Origin: CAZPYT01 sp964590955
Lineage (GTDB): Bacteria; Patescibacteriota; WWE3; UBA101185; UBA10185
Assembly (NCBI GenBank): GCA_964590955.1
Contig: CAZPYT010000002.1
Coordinates: 1-52,072, forward strand
Direction of reading: 5' to 3'
DNA: 52,072 nt
Shown here piece by piece: positions 6,355-13,224 of the stretch; positions within the stretch are counted from its first letter, which is position 1; every line of letters begins with the position of its first letter. Below the pieces are notes generated by a model. The model did no database searches. It saw nothing but the letters and a program-made list of their open reading frames with translations, and had not been told where the DNA came from. The translations under genes and the position numbers were made by a program.

Positions 6355-7530
6355 TTAGTTTTGAGTGTGGTTTGTATTTCCATTTCTTGTAACACGCACA
6401 AGTACCAATGAAGCCAGCACAAGGATACTGCCAAGTATAAACGTAATCTGAGGATTATCATAAACATCAGCAATCCTTCCCATTACAAGTAGTGCACAAG
6501 CTCCGCCAAAAGTATGTACAGCACTTATCAGCGAATTTACAGTTGATCTATGCGCGTTTTGTACATGCTCATAAACATGCCCATACAGAACTATACGGAT
6601 AGCACCGTAGGCAATTTCTAGGATGGTCAGCCCAATAAAGAACATAACCAAGTTTTTAGCTAATCCACTAACCGCTAATCCTATGCATAACACAATCAAT
6701 ACTTTGTAAATTCCTGTTCTATTTCTGGTAAAGATAATGTTGTGGCCCGCGAGTACGCTCCCTATTAAAGCAGGAATAGACATAGCGAGTATTGACCAGC
6801 CCCGTAATTGTTCAGGCATGCCTAAATCTTTTACAATCTGCGGCCAATACATAAATACCGATTTGCTCGCAAAACTATACACAACAAGTAACATCATTGC
6901 TGAGGTTATTGTTTTGTTAGCAAAGGTCAGCTTTATGATTTCCCGTAAAGTAATATTTTCGTCTTCTTCTTGTTTAGTTATGTCATCATTTGCCGAATAC
7001 AATGCTAATGCGCTAATGATTGTTGCCCCCAAAAAACAAGTTCCTGATACAAACCACGCACTTTGTATACCATAAATTGCCGAGATATATCCGGCAAGTA
7101 CCGCTGTTATGATTTGACCGGAATGAAACAGTATTTTTGATTTTCCAATTACCTTACTGGACTCTACTTCACCCAGTTGATTCTGCAACCAGCTTTCCAA
7201 TGCATCGCTTTTAAGTGAATTTCCAACAGCTGCAACACCTTCTGCTAGCAAGAAGCCTGCTATTTGATTACTCGCGCCATAGATATACTGTGTCGCAGTC
7301 CAAAGTATTTGCCCAATGACAAATGTTTTTCTTTTGCCAAATTTGTCAGCAACAAATCCGGTAAGCGGATCAAGTAGTGTTGAGGAAATATGGTAAAAGA
7401 AATTTACAGTGCCCATTTTGAGAAAATTTAACCCATGTAGTTCTAGCCAAGGTGTATAAATCGGAAAAAATGATCCCATGCCTAAACCTTCAAGTAATTG
7501 AATTAGGTAGTATACAACTTCTGCATTCAT
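6355..7530 (-). CDS. Major facilitator superfamily drug-exporter-like protein
   Basis: The 391 residues are predicted to form 12 membrane spans. An MFS motif-A-like loop GFVADKFGKRKT (58-69) follows span 2 and an acidic loop (DDITKQEEDEN) lies at mid-protein between the two six-helix halves. The substrate is probably a small hydrophobic compound or antibiotic; this is inferred from the fold and the leader. GGAG lies before ATG 7530, one of the few Shine-Dalgarno sites in this region. The 270-nt leader holds a 34-codon peptide (7695-7799) followed by a terminator (7643-7669), an arrangement typical of inducible antibiotic-resistance genes. A second terminator ends the gene. It is the third module after tRNA-Ala. 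Confidence 0.85.
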   Translation of the reverse strand: MNAEVVYYLIQLLEGLGMGSFFPIYTPWLELHGLNFLKMGTVNFFYHISSTLLDPLTGFVADKFGKRKTFVIGQILWTATQYIYGASNQIAGFLLAEGVAAVGNSLKSDALESWLQNQLGEVESSKVIGKSKILFHSGQIITAVLAGYISAIYGIQSAWFVSGTCFLGATIISALALYSANDDITKQEEDENITLREIIKLTFANKTITSAMMLLVVYSFASKSVFMYWPQIVKDLGMPEQLRGWSILAMSIPALIGSVLAGHNIIFTRNRTGIYKVLIVLCIGLAVSGLAKNLVMFFIGLTILEIAYGAIRIVLYGHVYEHVQNAHRSTVNSLISAVHTFGGACALLVMGRIADVYDNPQITFILGSILVLASLVLVRVTRNGNTNHTQN

Positions 7531-7642
7531 TTTCGTTTCTCCTTTTTTATGTAGTTTTTAACGTGCATGGCAATGTTTTTTAGCATCATTATTTGGGATG
7601 CTATAGAGGACTCTAAATTTGGCTATTTTAATTTGTGAAAAT

Positions 7643-7669
7643 AAAAAAGGACCTCGTTTAGAGGCCTTT
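7643..7669 (-). terminator. Leader attenuator terminator upstream of the MFS gene
   Basis: On the minus strand AAAGGCCTC pairs with GAGGTCCTTT (one bulge), followed by T6. It lies between the leader peptide and the MFS gene, so it can switch transcription off. GAGGCAAATT at the end of the leader frame is complementary to AATTTGC and GCCTC just upstream of and in the terminator, giving a competing structure. Confidence 0.7.
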
Positions 7670-7694
7670 AAGCTTTGCAAATTCTAAAGAATCG

Positions 7695-7799
7695 CTAATT
7701 TGCCTCAAACGTGATAAATGGGAATACAGCAACTTCCCCTGATTTACAGATTTTGGCGCTGTTAATATTCAAATGAGGTAAATACGTATTACGATTCAT
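7695..7799 (-). CDS. 34-residue leader peptide of the MFS gene
   Basis: The frame starts MNRNTYLPHLNINSAKICKS and ends GEVAVFPFITFEAN. ATG lies 6 nt after TATAGT, so translation should start on a leaderless transcript. Its 3' end overlaps the strand (GAGGCAAATT) that can pair with the terminator's 5' arm. A ribosome stalled in the frame could therefore change folding and let transcription reach the MFS gene. Macrolide, chloramphenicol and ABC-F resistance leaders work this way. The peptide could also be a small protein in its own right. The coupling is inferred from position and pairing only. Confidence 0.6.
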   Translation of the reverse strand: MNRNTYLPHLNINSAKICKSGEVAVFPFITFEAN

Positions 7800-7805
7800 G
7801 CGAGT

Positions 7806-7834
7806 ACTATACTATAGGTATTTGACGTTGTAAA
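7806..7834 (-). promoter_or_regulatory. Promoter of the leader-MFS transcript
   Basis: On the minus strand TTTACA (7829-7834) and TATAGT (7806-7811) are 17 nt apart. The expected transcription start falls on or next to the leader ATG at 7799. Confidence 0.65.
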
Positions 7835-7840
7835 TAATTG

Positions 7841-7870
7841 CTCAAAAATATTGCTTGTTATGGTGGGCCA
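7841..7870 (+). repeat. Degenerate repeat R3
   Basis: CAAAAATATTGCTTGTTATGG then TGGGCCA shares the AAATAT-G and GTTATGG blocks with R1 and R2, and again lies just upstream of a minus-strand promoter. It is the most diverged of the three. Confidence 0.4.
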
Positions 7871-7923
7871 TAAACCCCTATGATATGGTTTCATTAACGA
7901 AGTTTGAATACAATAATTTCATA

Positions 7924-8406
7924 ATGGTCAAGGTCCAAAATGGATTTATACATACGTTACTTGCCGTACTACCGGTACTTGTTATTTTAGTTATTGGTTA
8001 TTTAAAAATATAACTCTGGACTTACAAAGATACTCAACCTATGCAAACGGAAGATAGTCCTATCGGTAACGTTGCAAGGGTACGTCCAATTCCTTCATAT
8101 TTTGACAGTGCCCTTCCTAAAAAAAATACGGACTCACCTAAAATAAAAGAGTCAACAATAGAAGGTTTAATGGAGATAATTAGGGGCGTTCCCATTCAAC
8201 CAAAAACAGATATTGAGACTGCAGACTGGGCCACCTATATAAACGATGACATTGGTCTAGAATTTAATTATCCGCAGGAATGGGGTGTTCCAAAAATTGA
8301 AATTCACTCTACGCCTGATTGTGTAAGTGGGACTGTATGTGTCTCGCGTGAAGATAAGGCGACAGAAAGTCTAAGAATCAGCTTTCCTAATTCAAAGTTT
8401 ATTTGA
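7924..8406 (+). pseudogene. Membrane-anchored protein interrupted by an in-frame TAA
   Basis: ATG 7924 begins a 29-codon frame with a membrane anchor (FIHTLLAVLPVLVILVIGYL). TAA at 8011-8013 interrupts it, and the same frame continues to 8406 with no shift (LWTYKDTQPMQTEDS onward). The downstream part contains YINDDIGLEFNYPQEWGVP, similar to the exposed domain of many small anchored proteins of these bacteria, and ends abruptly at SFPNSKFI, suggesting the C-terminal part is also lost. TACAAT 9 nt before ATG 7924 supports that start. A shorter protein could begin at ATG 8041, but it would lack the anchor. A decaying gene is the best reading. Confidence 0.6.
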
Positions 8407-8660
8407 TCAAAGAATAAGACTCTGTGTTTTAGCACAGAGATGGATTCGTGCCTGTAGCGTAGCGGAAGCTGCAAACAGCAAGATCAAACAGCAGACTGCA
8501 CACTTTAGTGCGCAGTCGTTGATTGTTAGCGCAAATTCTGAAAACTATTAGCCTCCACGTGGGCTTAATATACTTGTAGATTACCCTGGAGGTTTTATTC
8601 AAAATAACTATTTAGATTTTTTGTAATGACAAGTGGTTCATGAGTTGTCAAATATCGCAG
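8407..8660. other. Non-coding stretch with hairpins and repeat E2
   Basis: I see no gene here. CTCTGTG/CACAGAG (8420-8439) is a 7-bp hairpin. The next bases, GATGGATTCGTGCC (8439-8452), form copy E2 of the T-arm-like repeat, followed by a GTAGCGTAGCGGAAGC tract. GACTGC/GCAGTC around 8491-8515 makes another hairpin. CTCCA and TGGAG around 8553-8594 pair. TCAAATATCGCA near 8648 resembles the core of R1/R2. The segment looks like the scarred end of a module. Confidence 0.4.
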
Positions 8661-8704
8661 TCAGATGCTATATATACTACTGTAACCGCTTGTGCCGGTG
8701 AACA

Positions 8705-8899
8705 TTATGTTGGTATTGGAGGATGGGCAAAGGTAATGCTGCTTGATTGACCAAACCAAAAATATAACGGGTGGGTATTTGGCGGGTTATTTGTTGACGA
8801 TTCGGCAGCTGTAGATTCTTTATTCCATTTTTCAAACTCTTGTAATGATGATAAATTTGCTTTACTAAAAACTGCAATAGCGGATAGGTAGCCGCCCAA
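8705..8899 (-). pseudogene. Possible fragment of an anchored protein
   Basis: A 64-codon frame opens with a hydrophobic stretch (GGYLSAIAVFS), then a polar Ser/Asn/Pro-rich region (TAAESSTNNPPNTHP). The composition resembles an anchored exported protein, but there is no ATG, no promoter at the usual 6-nt spacing and no recognisable family. It may be a remnant or a chance frame. Confidence 0.2.
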
Positions 8900-9018
8900 A
8901 GCAACTATGGAAAACTATGATACTTATCACGTGGTTTTCGATATTGTGGAGCTTAAGTAATTACTGGCACGTCCCTATAAACATTTTTAATATCTATTGC
9001 TATAAATTAACGTTGTTT

Positions 9019-9708
9019 TTAAACTCTTTTCTTTCCAAAAAACAAAGCCTGATACAAATTAAAAAAAACATCGCTGTACTTTATAAACTGTGTCCACATT
9101 ATAATTTCCTGCTTTACCCCTTTTAGAAATCCTATTTTCGTTGTTTTGTGTGTGTTTTTTGCGGAAATATTAAAATGTGCGACCTTTAGATTTTTATCAT
9201 ATATGTATCTGTTAATTGCAGGTTCCAGTTGATACCCTTTTACGTTTTCATCGTTAAGTACTTTTTCCAAAATAGATCTTTTAAGTATCCTGCTGCCGGT
9301 GGCTGCGTGTGGTAACCCTATAATTATACGCGCCAGTAAATCCCATAAAGTAACAGGGAGTGTGCATACAAGTAAACAGTCCAGTTTATTTTTCTCAAAT
9401 GCCTTAATAGCTGCAATAATTTCGTCGGCTTTGACATTTTGCAAGTCGCTATCTATTAAAATTAGATTTTCTCTGGTACTAGTTTCAAAACCGGTTTTGA
9501 TTGCATCTTTTTTACCCAAATTTCTAGTATGTCTCATCAATTTTACTGATGAATATTTTTTACGAATGGAATTGCTGGCTCTTAGATCTTCAGAACCATC
9601 ATCCACACATATAACCTCAGATATCTCAGAAACTTGTGTTAGAGAGTTAATAACATCTACAACCCCAGGATATTCATTTAACATTGGTACTATACATGAA
9701 TAAGTCAC
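9019..9708 (-). CDS. Family 2 glycosyltransferase
   Basis: The 229 residues are a GT-A fold, GT2 family, DPM1-like enzyme: SCIVPMLNEYPG at the start, CVDDGSED (35-41) binding the nucleotide sugar, and DSD (86-88) as the metal-binding DXD, then a basic C-terminal region without membrane spans. Such enzymes move a sugar from a nucleotide donor to polyprenyl phosphate, feeding GT-C enzymes like those at 15.5-20.5 kb. The start is GTG 9708; TATAAT lies 6 nt before it on the minus strand, so the mRNA is probably leaderless. It resembles the GT2 at 50051 (both have RHTxNLGKxxAIKTG). It sits between the two tRNA-linked arrays. Confidence 0.85.
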   Translation of the reverse strand: MTYSCIVPMLNEYPGVVDVINSLTQVSEISEVICVDDGSEDLRASNSIRKKYSSVKLMRHTRNLGKKDAIKTGFETSTRENLILIDSDLQNVKADEIIAAIKAFEKNKLDCLLVCTLPVTLWDLLARIIIGLPHAATGSRILKRSILEKVLNDENVKGYQLEPAINRYIYDKNLKVAHFNISAKNTHKTTKIGFLKGVKQEIIMWTQFIKYSDVFFNLYQALFFGKKRV

Positions 9709-9785
9709 ATTTTAATTATATGAAGTTATTATTGTAGATTCTACATATTGAACTTATCATGATAAAATCCTAGTGTTTAATGAGT

Positions 9786-9878
9786 GGAGGAGTACCAAAG
9801 TGGCCATAATGGGCTGGTCTCGAAAACCAAGCGTCTGCGTCAGCGGGCACGTGGGTTCGAATCCCACCTCCTCCGCCA
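9786..9878 (+). tRNA. tRNA-Ser(CGA)
   Basis: The class II tRNA has acceptor GGAGGAG paired with CTCCTCC (9868-9874), anticodon loop CTCGAAA (anticodon CGA, codon TCG), a long variable arm and T-arm GTGGG-TTCGAAT-CCCAC. G73 is followed by encoded CCA. The outermost anticodon-stem pair is a C/A mismatch. Degenerate copies of its 3' end occur at 10030, 12385 and 12908. Confidence 0.93.
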
Positions 9879-9921
9879 AAAAAGTGGATATCACCTTGTG
9901 TGGTAGTCGCTTTTTTGATTG

Positions 9922-9976
9922 GATGGGATTCGAATGCCGAGCTGAGGCGCGTCAGCGAAGAAGGAGGTTGGGTTGA
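9922..9976 (+). repeat. T-arm-like repeat E3 downstream of tRNA-Ser
   Basis: GATGGGATTCGAATGCCGAG is followed by a GC-rich tract (GGCGCGTCAGCG) and GGTTGGGTTGAATGC. The first 20 nt share GATGG-ATTCG-TGCC with E2 (8439) and are related to E1 (5314). It lies between tRNA-Ser and a second copy of the tRNA 3' end. Confidence 0.5.
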
Positions 9977-10029
9977 ATGCTTTTGTATGTTATGAGCGCA
10001 TGCAAATTACAGACAAAAGACATATGACC

Positions 10030-10057
10030 GAGTCCCACTTCCTCCGCCAAAAAACTT
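10030..10057 (+). repeat. tRNA-Ser 3'-end copy S2
   Basis: GAGTCCCACTTCCTCCGCCA matches the tRNA-Ser(CGA) end GAATCCCACCTCCTCCGCCA at 18 of 20 positions, and the following AAAAAA is also shared. There is no tRNA body in front of it. This is the clearest tRNA-end duplicate in the window and has the form of an att site. Confidence 0.75.
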
Positions 10058-10158
10058 CGATAGGTTTTAATATGCTCAGACGAATTTATTAAAGAGGTAA
10101 TTTGGAACCCTCCGGTATATTGTTACCAACTATATGAGAATACGGCTATAATGTAGCT

Positions 10159-10881
10159 ATGTGGGAGCCCAACGATATCCAAAAAAAGATATTACTAGAA
10201 TTGCTTACTTCAGAACAGTTGCGCTATTCTGAAATAAAACCAAAGAACTTAGCAAACGACCTATTTAATTACCATTTACAGTTTTTGCTAAAAAAAGAAC
10301 TTATTATTAAGTCGGATAACACTTATTCCTTAAGCACAAAAGGTGTTAAATTTTTGGAAGAAACAAAACCCATATCTCGAACCGAAGGATTTACACAGAG
10401 TTATCGAGTTAGCGTTTTGTATATTGTAATGAATACAATAAACGATGAAAAAATGATACTAGTACAAAAAAGAACTCGTAAACCTTTTCTTGGTAACACT
10501 GGACTTCCGAGCGGGAAACTTTTAAAAGGTGAACTAATAGAGGATGCTGCTACAAGGTTATGTTTTAAAGAAACAGGTTTAAGATGTAAATTCAGAAAAA
10601 TTGGTGTGCTAAGAAGCATTAGGCATTTTGAAAACGATCTGTTTAGCGATGGCTTTTGGTTTATATGTACGTCTGTGCAAGAACCTGCAGGCGATGTCGA
10701 AAGCATCTCCACACATGGACAAAACTACTGGGTTTCTATTGACGAAGCAATCAAGCTCGAGCAAGATTCTGCAACAAAAAGCAATTATATTATGGGTATT
10801 CTAGAGTCTTTAAAAAACACAACCACTTTTCGATTTGACGAAAAAGTTGTTGAGGAATCATGCAAGTTATCTTCGTTGTAA
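10159..10881 (+). CDS. Winged-helix/NUDIX two-domain protein
   Basis: Of 240 residues, 1-70 look like a winged helix (DIQKKILLELLTSEQLRYSE, then YSLSTKGVKFLEE as the wing). Residues 83-205 are a NUDIX domain with a box from G119: GKLLKGELIEDAATRLCFKE. GX5E and the arginine are present, but the canonical REUXEE reads RLCFKE, so one metal-binding glutamate is replaced. It could be a weak hydrolase or a ligand-sensing regulator such as NrtR, which has the opposite domain order. TATAAT (10147-10152) is 6 nt before the ATG, so a leaderless mRNA is expected. It lies in the module between tRNA-end copies S2 and S3. Confidence 0.7.
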   Translation: MWEPNDIQKKILLELLTSEQLRYSEIKPKNLANDLFNYHLQFLLKKELIIKSDNTYSLSTKGVKFLEETKPISRTEGFTQSYRVSVLYIVMNTINDEKMILVQKRTRKPFLGNTGLPSGKLLKGELIEDAATRLCFKETGLRCKFRKIGVLRSIRHFENDLFSDGFWFICTSVQEPAGDVESISTHGQNYWVSIDEAIKLEQDSATKSNYIMGILESLKNTTTFRFDEKVVEESCKLSSL

Positions 10882-10936
10882 ATTGCCGAAGGTACCCTCA
10901 CTATCACTATTTTCCGTATTATGTTAAATATTAGCT

Positions 10937-11974
10937 ATGATTAATATATACGAGCAGTTAAAAAAAGAAGGCTATCTGTTGTTAGACGGGGACGAGTTTG
11001 ATATTGAGTCAATGGATATGCTAAAGACTACATTTGAGGGTTATCCCAAGACTCGCGCCACAATTATGCTCTCCTACTTTGATTTACCAACGTGGACCAC
11101 GCTAATATTGTTTGACCCCTCGTTGCCAAAGGTTAAACAAGCCATAGAGGACTTTTCTAAAAGTGCTTCAAGTTTTTTCGTTCGAAGTGATACTCAGTTT
11201 AATAAAATTGACAATCTTAATTTCAGAGATGGTACCCGACAAAACTTGATGGACGATATCCTAAAAATTAAAGACTACGATAACCGTTGGGTAATTGTGT
11301 TAGCAGTACCTAACGATCCTGGACAAGAATTCCGAAATGTAGCTAATTGTAGAATGGGAAGAATAAACGGTGTTGTAACACAGGAATGGACCGGTAGCGG
11401 CTTTTCGGAATACCATCTAGGCAAAGATAAGTTTCCTCATAAATCTGCATTACATGCTGTAATACAGCTGAATGAAGACGGAAGTTGCAAACATACATAT
11501 CAAGTTACAAAAGAGCAGTATTTAGCAGATTTAACCACTTTACTGAGGGCATATGGCCTTGAAAGTTTTAAATTGAAAAGAAAGCTTATTGACGCACATT
11601 ACTACAAAGAAATTGTGGGTAAAGAATACGCTGGTAAAGAGCCCAATAACGAGGAATTAGAAAATGCCTCGAATTTATGGCTAGAGAAAGAACACATTAC
11701 ATCAGAAGATTTAATCAAGCTTGGTAGCGAATATATTACTGTAGATGGAAAAGTACCTGAATCAGTCTCTGCCTATAAAACGAAATATGGACCGTGGAAG
11801 CCCAAAAAATCTCAAATAGATTATTTGATCGAAAGATTCACCGTTTTTGAGGAAAGGTGTCAAAAACTAGGTATTTCGACAGAAGGAAAAATTCTAACAT
11901 GCTCATTTAATGATTCTAACAAAGGGTACAACAAATATGGTGTTATTTTCTGGGATATATTTAATTTACTTTAA
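10937..11974 (+). CDS. Unknown protein, possible ATP-grasp-like partner of a swivel domain
   Basis: This 345-residue soluble protein is of uncertain family. SSFFVRSDTQF (79-88) recalls the VRSS signature in the nucleotide-binding half of PEP synthase and pyruvate phosphate dikinase, and the central region (WVIVLAVPNDPGQEFRN, GVVTQEWTG) has alternating strand/loop character. The C-terminal third is charged and helical. It ends 11 nt before a stand-alone PEP-utiliser swivel domain with a Shine-Dalgarno between, so the two are an operon. In dikinases the ATP-grasp and swivel domains occur in one chain. The functional link is inference; no certain ATP-grasp lysine/glutamate set was identified. 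Confidence 0.5.
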   Translation: MINIYEQLKKEGYLLLDGDEFDIESMDMLKTTFEGYPKTRATIMLSYFDLPTWTTLILFDPSLPKVKQAIEDFSKSASSFFVRSDTQFNKIDNLNFRDGTRQNLMDDILKIKDYDNRWVIVLAVPNDPGQEFRNVANCRMGRINGVVTQEWTGSGFSEYHLGKDKFPHKSALHAVIQLNEDGSCKHTYQVTKEQYLADLTTLLRAYGLESFKLKRKLIDAHYYKEIVGKEYAGKEPNNEELENASNLWLEKEHITSEDLIKLGSEYITVDGKVPESVSAYKTKYGPWKPKKSQIDYLIERFTVFEERCQKLGISTEGKILTCSFNDSNKGYNKYGVIFWDIFNLL

Positions 11975-11985
11975 GAAGGAAATTT

Positions 11986-12327
11986 ATGGAAGAGAAAGTA
12001 AAAACAATAAAAATAAATGGTTTATCTGCTAACTACGGAATTGCAAAAGGAAAAGCAGTTTACATAAAAGCAGTTGAGGATGTAAGTAAAGTTCAAAATG
12101 GAGATATTGTAATAACAGACAAAATTACCTCGGAATACACAGAGGCTTTTATGAAATCAGGAGGCGTAATTTCTGCGAGAGGTGGTATAACCTGCCACGC
12201 GGCAATTGTTTGTCGTGAACAAGCTAAACCATGTATTGTAGCTTGTACTGATGCTTTCAATCTTTTCAAAGAAGGTCAACAAATTGAGGTTGATACTAAG
12301 AACCTTTTGTATTCAATAATTGCCTAA
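11986..12327 (+). CDS. Stand-alone PEP-utilising-enzyme mobile (phosphohistidine) domain
   Basis: The 113 residues comprise just the swivelling domain of PEP synthase, PPDK, enzyme I or rifampicin phosphotransferase: a beta core (NGLSANYGIAKGKAVYI), GDIVITDKIT, then the signature SGGVISARGGITCHAAIVCR with catalytic His71. GKPCIVAC-type tail residues follow. In full enzymes this histidine carries phosphate between the ATP-grasp and the acceptor site. Here neither partner is fused, so the neighbour at 10937 is the likely partner. AAGGA lies before ATG 11986. Retained TCHAAI suggests an active domain. The acceptor is unknown. Confidence 0.8.
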   Translation: MEEKVKTIKINGLSANYGIAKGKAVYIKAVEDVSKVQNGDIVITDKITSEYTEAFMKSGGVISARGGITCHAAIVCREQAKPCIVACTDAFNLFKEGQQIEVDTKNLLYSIIA

Positions 12328-12384
12328 TGGAATTAAAGGATCTGACCTAAGCCTGTTTTATTGTCAAATATTTTCCAATATCAC

Positions 12385-12400
12385 TCCACGCTCTCCGCCA
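12385..12400 (+). repeat. Degenerate tRNA-Ser 3'-end copy S3
   Basis: TCCACGCTCTCCGCCA matches the tRNA-Ser end CCCACCTCCTCCGCCA at about 12 of 16 positions, and ends directly against the stop codon of the next gene. Confidence 0.5.
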
Positions 12401-12841
12401 TTAGCTTTTGGAGACAACTGGCAGTGAAAATCCTTCTAAATCTGTGTAATTTTCGAAACACCCTTTATCATTACAGTACTCCTTGCATTGAATAGCTGTA
12501 TTTTTCTTAACACACCCATTTAGGCATTTATAATACCCTTTGCTGTTGCCGGTAGTATATTCAGTAGCTTTTTTAAGACATTCCTCTTTGGTAGTTGCGG
12601 GCCACATACCAGAGGAATATTTATCTGTAACTTTGTTATACAAGTCGAACACCAACCACCATTTATTATCAGTTTTTATTTCTGGCGACGGTATGGATTT
12701 ATTTTGAGGTAAGTTTTCTGTATTTGAAATGTTAGTATTAGTGGGACTTTTAATATTTACGCTATTTTGGCTCTTGTTAACAAACAATACTCCAATAGTA
12801 AGACTTCCAGCTAAGAGTAGGAAAATAATTAAACCCCTCAT
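12401..12841 (-). CDS. Cys-rich exported or anchored protein
   Basis: The 146 residues begin with a signal anchor (MRGLIIFLLLAGSLTIGVLF), followed by a Ser/Thr/Asn-rich linker and a C-terminal domain with six cysteines (88, 106, 110, 119, 123, 128), a spacing that suggests disulfides or a metal site outside the membrane. No family is recognised. TACACT (minus strand, 12848-12853) is 6 nt before the ATG, a weak but correctly placed -10. The gene fills the interval between tRNA-end copies S3 and S4, with the stop codon touching S3. Confidence 0.65.
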   Translation of the reverse strand: MRGLIIFLLLAGSLTIGVLFVNKSQNSVNIKSPTNTNISNTENLPQNKSIPSPEIKTDNKWWLVFDLYNKVTDKYSSGMWPATTKEECLKKATEYTTGNSKGYYKCLNGCVKKNTAIQCKEYCNDKGCFENYTDLEGFSLPVVSKS

Positions 12842-12907
12842 ATAGTTAGTGTATTACTTGTATTGTGTTATGTTAAGGTTTTACATTTTCAAAAAAAGCT
12901 ACAAGTA

Positions 12908-12926
12908 CGTCCCATGCCCTCCGCCA
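12908..12926 (+). repeat. Degenerate tRNA-Ser 3'-end copy S4
   Basis: CGTCCCATGCCCTCCGCCA matches the tRNA-Ser(CGA) end AATCCCACCTCCTCCGCCA at about 14 of 19 positions, including the last nine. Confidence 0.5.
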
Positions 12927-13224
12927 TGAAGAGAAAAACGCCTAATATTATGGTGGTTACTTGTCTCAAGTCATCAAGACTATATATTGGTTTAAGTTAT
13001 ACATTTGTTTAAACTGCTTTGACTACAATGTATGCAACTAGGGGTAATTGTAAAATTTCGCTAACTTCTAATAGCGTAATAAATGTACTACCATACTTCA
13101 CGTGTGACTCTAAGTCATTAAATCAATTAGATAATATATATTTTTGCGGAGTTAAATATAAATACGATGTAAATAAAAAAGACCAATTAATATTCAGGTG
13201 GAGCAACTTACCCAAATATTTCCA
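12927..13224. other. Mostly non-coding interval after S4
   Basis: The only plus-strand frame (ATG 13025 to stop 13226-13228) would encode ~67 residues with no recognisable family, no promoter at the usual spacing and no ribosome binding site. I do not call it. No terminator or structured element stands out. Confidence 0.3.

Noticed and set aside
5377..8406. Alternative genetic code with TAA as sense
   Set aside because: TAA terminates many intact genes here, such as dnaG, and the two internal TAA codons are confined to accessory frames that look decayed.
9773..9976. Short plus-strand frame spanning tRNA-Ser and repeat E3
   Set aside because: It reads through a complete tRNA gene and a repeat; the peptide is a by-product.
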